From contig JBBAAC010000115.1 of NCBI GenBank assembly GCA_041658465.1, forward strand, positions 1 through 7,680: 7,680 nucleotides of DNA, in the 5' to 3' direction. Shown piece after piece: positions 1 through 5,738 of this stretch; positions within the stretch are counted from its first letter, which is position 1; every line of letters begins with the position of its first letter. The DNA comes from JAJZQH01 sp041658465. GTDB lineage: Bacteria; UBA10199; 2-02-FULL-44-16; JAAZCA01. The notes under the pieces were generated by a model that saw only the letters and a program-made list of their open reading frames with translations, did no database searches and was not told where the DNA came from. The position numbers and the translations under genes were made by a program.

Positions 1-468
1 TCCAGTGCGACGGTGAGCGCTCAAACGCTCCTGGACGACAACCAGCACTTCCTCCAGGCCGGCACGAGCATGGCGGCGCCGTTTGTCGCGGGAACGATAG
101 CGCTCATGTTCCAGGCCAACCCCAATTTCACCGGCGACGATGTCGAAGGCTTCATCACGCAGAGCGCTTACGCAGACCCGTTCGTGGGCACGGCGCCCAA
201 CGACAGATGGGGATACGGAAAACTGGATATCCTGAAGGCGATGGAGATAGCGGTGAACGGCAAGGCGTCGGGATCGTTTGACGTAAGCGGTTCCGCCACG
301 CTGCCGAAAGACGATTCCAGCGGCAGCTCCGGTGGTTGCTCGATGGCGTCGCCCGTTGCTTCTCAGGGCAGCACCTGCGTTGAACTCTTCTTAGTCGCCA
401 TCGGCGCGTGCGCAATCGCAGCGATGCGAAGGCGCGTGAAAATTGGGAGCGGGATCAGGAGTTCGTGA
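1..468 (+). CDS. Subtilisin-like serine protease (S8 family), C-terminal part with sorting-signal-like tail
   Basis: This is the 3' end of a gene that begins upstream of the window; the frame is open from base 1. The translated stretch GTSMAAPFVAG (bases 61-93) is the signature around the catalytic serine of subtilases (S8 peptidases), with the serine codon at 67-69. The catalytic Asp and His must lie upstream. After the protease fold there is a Gly/Ser-rich linker, then Gly-Gly-Cys-Ser, a hydrophobic segment (VELFLVAIGACAIAAM) and an Arg-Arg-Arg cluster near the end. That order of Cys motif, membrane helix and basic cluster resembles MYXO-CTERM-type sorting signals, which suggests export and anchoring at the cell surface. 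The tail runs on about 11 residues past the arginines, slightly longer than is typical. Family assignment is firm; the substrate is unknown. Confidence 0.9.
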   Translation, partial: SSATVSAQTLLDDNQHFLQAGTSMAAPFVAGTIALMFQANPNFTGDDVEGFITQSAYADPFVGTAPNDRWGYGKLDILKAMEIAVNGKASGSFDVSGSATLPKDDSSGSSGGCSMASPVASQGSTCVELFLVAIGACAIAAMRRRVKIGSGIRSS

Positions 469-612
469 ACTTCACAAAGGACGGGTTGTTATGAGTCATC
501 AATACCAAGCCTTGAGGCCAATCAGTCCCGCATAAAAGACCACTATTAGTGGCCCACTATTAGTGGTCCACTTTTGGTGGACAACTACCGCCGGGCATGC
601 TAAAAGTCTCCC
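469..612. other. Non-coding gap between protease and ATPase genes
   Basis: This gap holds no supported gene. A 14-codon reading frame (491-535, +, starting MSHQYQ) has an AGGA-like sequence about 8-9 bases before its ATG. It could be a leader peptide or the stub of a lost gene, but nothing else supports it. The right part contains the palindrome array described separately. No clear terminator for the protease gene is visible. Confidence 0.5.
540..580. promoter_or_regulatory. Array of three tandem 13-bp palindromes upstream of the ATPase (possible operator)
   Basis: Three copies of a 13-bp palindrome start at 540, 554 and 568, an exact 14-bp period. The first two are identical (CCACTATTAGTGG); the third is a variant (CCACTTTTGGTGG) that keeps the CCAC/GTGG arms. 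The outer flanks make larger palindromes too: GAC/GTC extends the first pair, and GTCCAC/GTGGAC closes the third. The array ends 32 bp before the ATPase start codon. Tandem palindromes with a fixed period immediately upstream of a gene usually bind a dimeric regulator, and the AT-rich centres could overlap a -10 element. No cognate regulator is identifiable in the window. Confidence 0.6.
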
Positions 613-1746
613 ATGCCCTCACCCAAAATATTCAAATATGACGTCCTCATTGATGCCGGCGACCTATGCGACCGGAAGTCGGAACAAGAAGAGCTTCTCA
701 AACGAGCGAAAACGAAAAAACACACCATCCTCTTTGCCCCACGGCGGTACGGCAAGACATCGCTCATCAAGAATGTTGTCGGGGAGGCCTTCTCCCATCT
801 GAGTGGGCAGCATCTCGTGCTCTTTTTTGACCTGATGGACGTCCAGAGCCTTGAATCCATTGCCAAGCGATTTCATCATGGAATTTCCTTGGCCCTCGCT
901 CACCGATTTCCCGTCAAAAAGCTTCTGAGTGACGTGAGCGCTTATCTGAAAGGTTTTTCGCTCCAGGTCGATGTTGATCCGGCGACAAATCAACCATCGA
1001 TTTCGCTGGCAGCAAAGGTGCGAGAGCCGAAGATCGAACTCTCAAACCTGATCGATGCTATCAAGAGGCTTGCGCATCAATACCCCACGATGCTTATTTT
1101 GGACGAATTTCACGACATTACTTTTGTCCCCGAAGCGGAGGCCCTCTTTCGCGGTCTGCTCCAAGAATTAGGAGAAACAGCGGTCTTTATCCTGGGATCG
1201 AAACGGCATCTGATGACGCTGATGTTCCAGGATGCCCATTCTCCTCTCTTTCACTACGGCGATGAAACGCACCTCGGCCCAATCCCCATCAAAGACTGGA
1301 TGGCCTACTTTCAAGAACGACTGGCCCCGAGGAAGATCAAGATTGACGAAGGAGCGCTAAACTCGATTCTGACGACCCTTTGTGATGTCCCAAACGCCAT
1401 CTGCGAGTTCGGTGCATGGTTGGTCGACAATCTGAAATCTGAAACAACCTTGACGGTCGGTCTCCTCAGACTGCAAATGGACCGTTTAGTGGAGAACAAA
1501 CAGAGTTATGCTTATTTGCTTCAAGGATACACCGAAAAGGAATGTGGGGTAATGAGCGCCCTCGCAAAGCAGCAATTCACTCTTGAACCGCAATCCGAAG
1601 CGATCCTGAAAACCATCCACGCCTCAAAATCGAGTGTTGCCAAGATCATCAAAAAACTCATGAACCGTGGCCTTGTCGAGTATGAGACCGACAAAGGCTA
1701 TCGCCTTTCAGATCCGCTTTTAGGACATTATCTGGCAACGCGGTGA
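613..1746 (+). CDS. AAA+ ATPase of the archaeal-ATPase style with C-terminal winged helix
   Basis: The 377-residue product has a P-loop at residues 42-50 (APRRYGKTS, with Ala in place of the usual first Gly), a Walker B strand ending in an acidic pair at 160-165 (LILDEF), and a sensor-1-like GSKRHLM at 195-201. Residues about 305-372 look like a winged helix of the type that ends many of these proteins, closing with the typical GYRLSDPLLGHYL. This fits STAND/AAA proteins of the 'archaeal ATPase' kind, whose function is generally unknown and which are often found in variable genome regions. The start is the only ATG after an in-frame TAA at 601-603. No Shine-Dalgarno sequence is visible, so the mRNA may have a very short leader. 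Its base composition looks lower in GC than the flanking genes, consistent with acquisition. Specific role and partner are unknown. Confidence 0.85.
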   Translation: MPSPKIFKYDVLIDAGDLCDRKSEQEELLKRAKTKKHTILFAPRRYGKTSLIKNVVGEAFSHLSGQHLVLFFDLMDVQSLESIAKRFHHGISLALAHRFPVKKLLSDVSAYLKGFSLQVDVDPATNQPSISLAAKVREPKIELSNLIDAIKRLAHQYPTMLILDEFHDITFVPEAEALFRGLLQELGETAVFILGSKRHLMTLMFQDAHSPLFHYGDETHLGPIPIKDWMAYFQERLAPRKIKIDEGALNSILTTLCDVPNAICEFGAWLVDNLKSETTLTVGLLRLQMDRLVENKQSYAYLLQGYTEKECGVMSALAKQQFTLEPQSEAILKTIHASKSSVAKIIKKLMNRGLVEYETDKGYRLSDPLLGHYLATR

Positions 1747-1929
1747 CTCGCTCTGATGTGCTTCGGATGGTGAAGCGCAGGGCCCCATAGCCGCAGGACA
1801 ACAAATCTCTACGACCGTACCAACGACCATCTGACGCTGGATGAAGCGGAATTTTCACTTAGAACCCTGAAGAACATCTCTGAGATACATCCAGACCTTT
1901 TTATAAAAAGGAAGAGGCGGCTTTTTTGA
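1743..1929 (+). pseudogene. Remnant of a tyrosine recombinase/integrase (internally deleted, frameshifted)
   Basis: Two pieces of a phage-type integrase lie side by side in different frames. Bases 1743-1787 read VTRSDVLRMVKRRA, which matches the segment just before the Arg-His catalytic region of many tyrosine recombinases, and then hit a TAG at 1788-1790. Bases 1783-1929 in the next frame read PHSRRTTNLYDRTNDHLTLDEAE and continue to a TGA. The RTTxLYDRTND part is the classical integrase tail around the catalytic tyrosine. The RxxH region between the pieces is missing, so the gene is dead. The remnant starts within the last codons of the ATPase gene, so the ATPase and the broken integrase are joined without a gap. 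This was recognised by motif memory, not by alignment. Confidence 0.7.
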
Positions 1930-2137
1930 ATATATCTGTCTATATTCTTCGATTGCCGGCTTTGGCGGTACAATTTTTTTATACAACCAAGCATGTTAAT
2001 TGGTTAAGGCACGTTGCGGCGGACCAAGCCCCTACAGGCGAATCAATTTTCTTTTCGCTTAAAGATATATCGGGCTTGGCGTCCTTCGGCGCTGCGCCTG
2101 CAAGTTCCATCGCCCCACACGCAAGCGCGACAACGCG
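1930..2137. other. AT-rich intergenic region downstream of glnA and the integrase remnant
   Basis: No supported gene is present. The left half is strikingly AT-rich compared with the flanking genes. It holds one terminator-like structure on the + strand, listed separately. For the minus-strand glnA, which ends at 2138, only short GC-rich inverted repeats (for example GGCGC/GCGCC at 2089-2099) are visible and no T-run follows them in the right direction. Confidence 0.5.
1952..1980 (+). terminator. Possible rho-independent terminator
   Basis: The arms ATTG+CCG (1952-1958) and CGG+CAAT (1966-1974, with a 2-base bulge) can pair around a GC-containing loop and are followed directly by a run of T. 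The stem is short and bulged, so this is tentative. It would stop transcription coming from the ATPase and integrase remnant. Confidence 0.35.
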
Positions 2138-3550
2138 CTAGATATCATAATACAGCGCGAACTCGAAGGGCACCGGCCTCAAGCGCATCGGCTGCACCTC
2201 TTCCTGCATCTTGTAGTCGATCCAGGTGTCTATCACGTCCTGCGTGAATACGTCGCCGCGGAGCAGGAACGCGTGGTCGTTCTCCAGCGCCTTGAGCGCC
2301 TCGTCCAGCGATGCCGGCGCGTGGCCGACGTCCTTGAGCTCCTCGGGCGAGAGCTTGTAGATATTCTTGTCCAGCGGCGCGCCCGGATCGATCTTGTTCT
2401 GAACGCCGTCCAGGCCTGCCATGAGTATCGACGCGAACGCCAGGTAGCCGTTGCACGACGGATCCGGCGTGCGGAACTCCAGGCGCTTGGACTTGGGGTT
2501 CGATGAGTACATCGGGATGCGCACCGCCGCGGAGCGGTTGCGGCTGGAGTACGCGAGGTTGATCGGCGCCTCATAGCCGGGCACGAGCCTTCGGTAGGAA
2601 TTAGTGGTCGGGTTGCAGAATGCGGAGAGGGCGCGCGCGTGCTTGATGATTCCACCCGCGAAGTAGAGCGCCATTTCCGAGAGCCCGCCGTAGCGGTCGC
2701 CAGCAAAGAGCGGCTTGTCGTTCTTCCAGAGCGAGACGTGCACGTGCATGCCGGAGCCGTTGTCCTCGAAGATCGGCTTGGGCATGAAGGTGACGGTCTT
2801 ATTGTGCCTGCGCGCCACGTTTTTCACGATATATTTGAACCAGAGCAGCTTGTCGCCCGACTCCACCAGAGGCGAGAAGCGCATGTCGATCTCCGCCTGG
2901 CCCGCGGTCGCCACCTCATGGTGCTGACATTCGACCTTGATGCCGACCTTTTCCATCTCCATCACCATCTCGGTGCGCAGGTCCTGCTGGCTGTCCGTCG
3001 GCGAGACCGGGAAATAGCCCTCCTTGTAGCGGGGCTTGTATCCGAGGTTCTGCTCGCATTCGGAGCCGCTGTTCCAGCGCCCTTCCACGGAATCGATGTG
3101 GTAGAAGCCGCCGTTCGGCGTCTGGTCGAACGCGATATGATCGAAGATGAAGAATTCCGCCTCCGGCCCGAAGAAGGCCGTGTCCGCGATGCCCGTCGAG
3201 CGCAGATAGCTCTCCGCCTTCTGCGCGATGTGCCTCGGGTCGCGCGAGTACGGCTCCTTGGTGATCGGATCGACGATGTTGCAGATGAACGAGAGCGTAT
3301 TTTCATGCATGAAGGGATCCATCACAGCGGACTTCGGATCCGCGAGGATGAGCATGTCCGATGCGTGGATCGGCTGCCATCCGCGGATGGATGAGCCGTC
3401 GAATCCGAATCCCTCCTCAAACGAGGATTCGTCGAGCTCGGAGACGGGCACCGAGAAGTGCTGCCATACGCCCGGGAAATCCACGAATTTGAAGTCCACC
3501 ATCTTTGCTTTGTTCTGCTCCGCCATACTCAATGCCTTTGCGATCGTCAT
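2138..3550 (-). CDS. glnA: Glutamine synthetase, type I
   Basis: Glutamine synthetase joins ammonia to glutamate using ATP, the central step of ammonia assimilation in the cytoplasm. Numbering from the upstream ATG at 3556, family signatures are DGSS at 53-56, FGPEAEFF at 129-136 with metal-binding glutamates, ATAGQAEID at 216-224, HVHVS at 271-275, NPTTNSYRRLVPGYEAP at 315-331, and RLEFRTPDPSCNGY near 358-371. Tyr400 sits in KNIYKLSPEE, matching the adenylylation site of enterobacterial GSI-beta, so activity is probably controlled by adenylylation. Length (about 470 aa) is normal. I place the start at the second ATG (3548-3550): the AAGGAG ribosome site directly abuts the first ATG (3554-3556) with no spacing but lies 6 bases from the second. 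The Lrp-family gene ends 33 bp upstream, so the two are probably one operon. Confidence 0.97.
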   Translation of the reverse strand: MTIAKALSMAEQNKAKMVDFKFVDFPGVWQHFSVPVSELDESSFEEGFGFDGSSIRGWQPIHASDMLILADPKSAVMDPFMHENTLSFICNIVDPITKEPYSRDPRHIAQKAESYLRSTGIADTAFFGPEAEFFIFDHIAFDQTPNGGFYHIDSVEGRWNSGSECEQNLGYKPRYKEGYFPVSPTDSQQDLRTEMVMEMEKVGIKVECQHHEVATAGQAEIDMRFSPLVESGDKLLWFKYIVKNVARRHNKTVTFMPKPIFEDNGSGMHVHVSLWKNDKPLFAGDRYGGLSEMALYFAGGIIKHARALSAFCNPTTNSYRRLVPGYEAPINLAYSSRNRSAAVRIPMYSSNPKSKRLEFRTPDPSCNGYLAFASILMAGLDGVQNKIDPGAPLDKNIYKLSPEELKDVGHAPASLDEALKALENDHAFLLRGDVFTQDVIDTWIDYKMQEEVQPMRLRPVPFEFALYYDI

Positions 3551-3556
3551 CTTCAT

Positions 3557-3563
3557 CTCCTTT
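3557..3563 (-). promoter_or_regulatory. Ribosome binding site that decides the glnA start
   Basis: Read on the minus strand, AAAGGAG ends exactly one base before the ATG at 3556-3554, too close for initiation, and six bases before the in-frame ATG at 3550-3548. The second ATG is therefore the likelier start, giving a 470-residue protein. Confidence 0.65.
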
Positions 3564-3583
3564 TTTGAATAAAGCGTATAAGT

Positions 3584-4066
3584 TTACTTTGCGTTCTTGT
3601 TTGAGCCGGCGCGCGTCGCCGCGATGGGCAGGTATGAGCCCTCTTTGGGAGAGGAGAGCACCACGCTCGTCATGGTCTGCGTCACGCCCTCCCATGACTG
3701 GATGCGCGAAAGAAGCTTCTCGAGCGTGGCTGTATTGTTAGTGCGCACCTTGAGCAGGTGTGTGCCCCTGCCGGTGATCGCATGACACTCGAGCACCTCG
3801 TCCTGCTCCTGCACGCGCTGCAGGAATGCGCGGTAATGTTTTGAAGAGTCGATGGTGACGAATATGAATGCGGCCACATCAAAGCCCAGGGCGCGCGGAT
3901 CGAGCATTGCGCCGTAGCTGCGGATTATCTTTGCGTCCTCGAGTTTCTTCAGGCGCTCGCTGATGGCCGGGATCGAGAGCCCCGTCATCTCCGCCAGCTC
4001 GCCGCGCTTGGTGCGGGCCTGCTTCTGGAGTGCCTCGAGAATCGTCACGTCGATCGGGTCGATCAT
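3584..4066 (-). CDS. Lrp/AsnC family transcriptional regulator
   Basis: The 160-residue product has the usual Lrp/AsnC length and layout. Residues 1-60 form an N-terminal winged helix-turn-helix (MIDPIDVTILEALQ, then ELAEMTGLSIPAISERLKKLED at about 23-44). The RAM ligand-binding/oligomerisation domain follows at about 65-140, including the ITGRGTHLLKV turn that in relatives lines the amino-acid pocket, and it ends in SSPKEGSYLPI. These proteins act as dimers or octamers that sense amino acids and bind AT-rich palindromes. The start ATG has a weak AGGA upstream. The gene lies 33 bp before glnA on the same strand, so it is likely to regulate glnA and itself. The ligand (glutamine, glutamate, leucine or another) cannot be read from sequence. 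Confidence 0.93.
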   Translation of the reverse strand: MIDPIDVTILEALQKQARTKRGELAEMTGLSIPAISERLKKLEDAKIIRSYGAMLDPRALGFDVAAFIFVTIDSSKHYRAFLQRVQEQDEVLECHAITGRGTHLLKVRTNNTATLEKLLSRIQSWEGVTQTMTSVVLSSPKEGSYLPIAATRAGSNKNAK

Positions 4067-4076
4067 GGAGGCGTTT

Positions 4077-4091
4077 CCTAAATTATTTAGG
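4077..4091. promoter_or_regulatory. Candidate Lrp-type operator upstream of the regulator gene
   Basis: A 15-bp palindrome with 6-bp arms (CCTAAA-TTA-TTTAGG) sits 10-25 bp before the regulator start codon, in an AT-rich stretch. Lrp/AsnC proteins generally bind 15-bp AT-rich palindromes and often repress their own genes, so this is a plausible autoregulatory site. A TTGACG at 4098-4103 (minus strand) could be a -35 element, but I see no well-spaced -10. Confidence 0.4.
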
Positions 4092-4212
4092 TTAAAACGT
4101 CAATAAGTTTTATTAATTAAGGTAAATACCGGTAATAAAGGTAATTATTTGCGTACAACGGAGTCGCATGTGACTCGTCATGAAGCCGCGCAGGTTTCCT
4201 CTGCCATCTTGT

Positions 4213-4295
4213 GTGACGGTGTTCCGGGATCATCTGTTTCGGAACGCGCCTCCCGCGGCGATGTTCCGAAACAGATGATCCCGGAACGCCGTCAC
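4213..4295. repeat. REPIN-like inverted repeat, 33-bp arms
   Basis: Two 33-bp arms (4213-4245 and 4263-4295) are reverse complements with a single mismatch (a G-T wobble pair in RNA), separated by 17 bp. Each arm is itself a small palindrome: GTTCCG and CGGAAC flank a 13-base spacer. The sequence can therefore fold as one long hairpin or as two small ones. That two-level design is the hallmark of REPINs, paired REP sequences mobilised by RAYT transposases. No RAYT gene is in the window. Confidence 0.75.
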
Positions 4296-4333
4296 GAGAT
4301 GTTATCCAGTCACCGACGATCGTCCATCTTGGA

Positions 4334-4650
4334 CGCTTTGGTCTGAAGGTGTTTGTCGAGGTATACGAATGGCCTCGCTCATGTTTGTCGGCTTCGGGTG
4401 GCGCTGGATAAACAATAGCAGCACATAGCAAGCGGAGACCCGCGGCAGGCTTCGAGCAATGGGGACCGCGATGGCGGTAATTCGACCGTTAGCCGCAGAA
4501 GCCGCGCTTTTCTCCGTGTCGGTTTGCGAGATGACAGCCGCGAGTCTCCGCGTGCTTCATGACATTGTGCTGGCTGACAGGACCCGAAGCCGACACTTGT
4601 TGAGCGAGGCGACTACGGCGTACCTCGATACACACATCCCGACCAGAGCG
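4334..4650. repeat. Large imperfect palindrome of about 317 bp (possible MITE or structured RNA)
   Basis: The two halves of this segment are diverged reverse complements, all matches lying on one diagonal centred near 4492. Landmarks are 4334-4361 against 4623-4650 (about 22 of 28 identical), a 10-bp GCCTCGCTCA block, a perfect 14-bp match 4386-4399 against 4582-4595, and 15 bp with one mismatch 4432-4446 against 4537-4551. The centre (about 4465-4520) is the loop. No credible gene lies inside; a 67-codon frame (4459-4662) crosses one arm and looks accidental. It may be a miniature inverted-repeat element, two inverted copies of a repeat, or a long folded RNA. Confidence 0.65.
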
Positions 4651-4674
4651 CCGAATATTTGAATTTAGAGGAAA

Positions 4675-5013
4675 TTACAATGCGGAATCGCCGGTCTCGC
4701 CGGTGCGTATGCGCACCGCATCTTCGACGTTCGTTATGAATATCTTGCCATCGCCTATGCGGCCGGTATGGGTTTTCTTCTGGATGGCGCTCACCACGCC
4801 GGCGACCATCTCCTCGGAGACCACGATCTCGACCTTGATCTTGGGCAGGAAGTCGACGACATACTCGGCCCCACGATAGATTTCAGTATGCCCCTTCTGC
4901 CGGCCAAAACCACGCACCTCGGTGACGGTCATGCCAGCGACGCCCAGCTCCTGGACCGCCTCCCGGACGTCGTCAAGTTTGAATGGCTTGATGATAGCCT
5001 CGATCTTCTTCAT
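4675..5013 (-). CDS. glnB: Nitrogen regulatory protein P-II
   Basis: P-II is a trimeric cytoplasmic signal protein that reads 2-oxoglutarate and adenine nucleotides and controls glutamine synthetase modification and nitrogen gene expression. The 112-residue product matches the family end to end: MKKIEAIIKPFKLDDVREA start, T-loop with GHTEIYRGAEYVVDF carrying the uridylylation residue Tyr51, the B-loop THTGRIGDGKIF at 81-92, and the RIRTGE tail. A frame extension to an ATG at 5049 adds 12 unrelated residues and is rejected; the ATG at 5011-5013 has GGAG two bases before it. The sequence resembles GlnB more than GlnK. It shares strand and pathway with glnA but lies about 600 bp upstream of the lrp-glnA pair, so it is probably a separate transcript. 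Confidence 0.96.
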   Translation of the reverse strand: MKKIEAIIKPFKLDDVREAVQELGVAGMTVTEVRGFGRQKGHTEIYRGAEYVVDFLPKIKVEIVVSEEMVAGVVSAIQKKTHTGRIGDGKIFITNVEDAVRIRTGETGDSAL

Positions 5014-5127
5014 GGCTCCGCGATAACATGCAGGTAATCGCGTGTCCACGCCCTTTTTGACCGCATCTGCAGCGTTGACACCATCGTCCTTTTACATTAG
5101 ACCTCCCGCGCCTTGTTGGAATTTTAT
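5014..5127. other. Upstream region of glnB
   Basis: No gene is seen here. On the minus strand TGG-N10-GC (TGGTGTCAACGCTGCA, within about 5067-5085) has the spacing of a sigma-54 promoter core, but too few other consensus bases match for it to be called. Confidence 0.3.
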
Positions 5128-5226
5128 AACCGCCGTGCGGAACCGTGAGGGCGTTAGAATAACGCGCCGTCTGAGGCGCGTAGCAATTGACATCACATGC
5201 ATCTCTCGTTGGTCGGGGTGTAGCTC
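5128..5226 (+). repeat. 99-bp direct repeat, copy 1
   Basis: This segment matches 5355-5453 over 99 bp with about six differences and no gaps. It contains a GC-rich hairpin (CGCGCC/GGCGCG, 5163-5180), a TTGACA, and the leader that precedes the intact tRNA-Pro, ending 13 bases into a tRNA copy. The repeat then continues into a broken tRNA. Confidence 0.9.
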
Positions 5227-5275
5227 CCGCCACTGAATCGTCGGCGGGCAGGCAGCTTGGCTTAGAGCGCACGGT
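5214..5275 (+). pseudogene. Truncated tRNA-Pro copy with 27-bp insertion in the D loop
   Basis: The first 13 bases (acceptor 5' strand through the D stem) and then 22 bases (5254-5275) are identical to the intact tRNA-Pro at 5441. Between them, 5227-5253 is an insertion that forms a hairpin (CCCGCC/GGCGGG) in what would be the D loop. Identity stops at 5275, in the anticodon loop, so the anticodon, T arm and 3' acceptor strand are missing. It cannot make a tRNA. Confidence 0.85.
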
Positions 5276-5354
5276 GACGAATCGCGGCCACGAACAATGC
5301 GGGGCGATTCGAGACGGCTAAGGAAACTGGCATTATATTGTTCCCCGTTCGGGG
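5276..5354. other. Spacer between tRNA-repeat copies, with two hairpins
   Basis: This is unique sequence lying between the truncated tRNA and the second direct repeat. It contains an inverted repeat CGAATCGC (5278-5285) with GCGATTCG (5304-5311), and a strong hairpin GTTCCCC (5340-5346) with GGGGAAC (5351-5357). A TATATT at 5334-5339 could be a -10 box for the tRNA, but no matching -35 is visible. Confidence 0.4.
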
Positions 5355-5440
5355 AACCGCCGTGCGGGACCGTGAGGGCGATAGAATGACGCGCCGTCTG
5401 AGGCGCGGGACAATTGACATCACATGCATCTCTCGTTGGT

Positions 5441-5453
<13 letters not shown>
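5355..5453 (+). repeat. 99-bp direct repeat, copy 2 (leader of the intact tRNA-Pro)
   Basis: This is the second copy of the repeat at 5128-5226, lying 227 bp downstream. Near its start, CGGGACCGTGAGG (5365-5377) is identical to the anticodon and following stem of the intact tRNA (5477-5489), suggesting the repeat unit begins with a scrap of an older tRNA copy. It runs into the intact tRNA gene, and identity with copy 1 continues through the D and anticodon arms. Confidence 0.9.
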
Positions 5454-5537
<84 letters not shown>

Positions 5538-5545
5538 TTTCCTAG

Positions 5546-5561
5546 GCGCCTCAGGCGGCGC
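5546..5561. repeat. Third, inverted copy of a 16-bp hairpin motif
   Basis: The reverse complement (GCGCCGCCTGAGGCGC) differs by one base from the hairpin found in both direct-repeat copies at 5164-5179 and 5391-5406. The motif thus flanks the intact tRNA in inverted orientation. Confidence 0.6.
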
Positions 5562-5583
5562 TTTCCTTTTAGGTTCTGACCGA

Positions 5584-5646
5584 GGCCGGGTGCCCGCCAG
5601 CAGCGGGCGGCCGAGGAAATCCCCGAAGCGCGCAGCGCGTAGGGGA
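5584..5646. repeat. Two consecutive GC-rich hairpins downstream of the tRNA
   Basis: The first hairpin pairs GGCC+GCCCGC (5584-5587, 5592-5597) with GCGGGC+GGCC (5603-5612) around CAGCA. The second pairs TCCCC (5620-5624) with GGGGA (5642-5646), with GCGC/GCGC inside. They lie between the tRNA and a duplicate of its 3' end, so the block may be a small palindromic insertion. Confidence 0.6.
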
Positions 5647-5683
5647 AAATCCTCTCACCCCGACCAGTGACTGCGCTTTTTTT
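5630..5683 (+). terminator. Possible second terminator after the duplicated tRNA end
   Basis: GCGCAG (5630-5635) can pair with CTGCGC (5671-5676), with GGGG/CCCC (5642-5645, 5658-5661) pairing inside, and seven T follow. Large internal loops make it weaker than the first terminator. Confidence 0.35.
5648..5666 (+). repeat. 19-bp duplication of the tRNA-Pro 3' end
   Basis: Bases 5648-5666 are identical to 5501-5519, the part of tRNA-Pro from the T loop through CCA. Direct repeats of a tRNA 3' end are what integrating elements leave at their two attachment sites. The 128 bp between the copies contains only hairpins, no gene. Confidence 0.8.
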
Positions 5684-5738
5684 GTTCAAGATCGTACTGC
5701 CTTGTCATTAGGGTCCCGTTGTATTAAAGATTCATTCG

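Noticed and set aside
540..580. CRISPR-like array
   Set aside because: The units are short adjacent palindromes with no spacers and no cas genes nearby.
1896..1911. Perfect 16-bp palindrome CCTTTTTATAAAAAGG
   Set aside because: It lies within the integrase remnant in an A/T-run context, and a chance palindrome is easy there; no second copy is seen.
2639..3394. Plus-strand frame of 251 codons
   Set aside because: It lies antisense inside glnA, whose protein matches its family over the full length; long antisense frames are expected in GC-rich genes.
4117..4431. Minus-strand 104-codon frame covering the REPIN-like element
   Set aside because: Its sequence is dictated by the inverted repeats and AT-rich flank; it also ends in low-complexity Tyr/Leu residues.
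4459..4662. Plus-strand 67-codon frame in the gap downstream of glnB
   Set aside because: It falls across one arm of the large palindrome, has no ribosome site and resembles no protein I know.
5067..5085. Sigma-54-like promoter for glnB (TGG-N10-GC)
   Set aside because: Only the spacing and the core dinucleotides fit; the rest of the consensus is poor.
5414..5419. TTGACA as the -35 box of tRNA-Pro (and its copy at 5187-5192)
   Set aside because: There is no -10-like hexamer at a usable distance; the position 17 bp downstream is already the GC-rich tRNA start.
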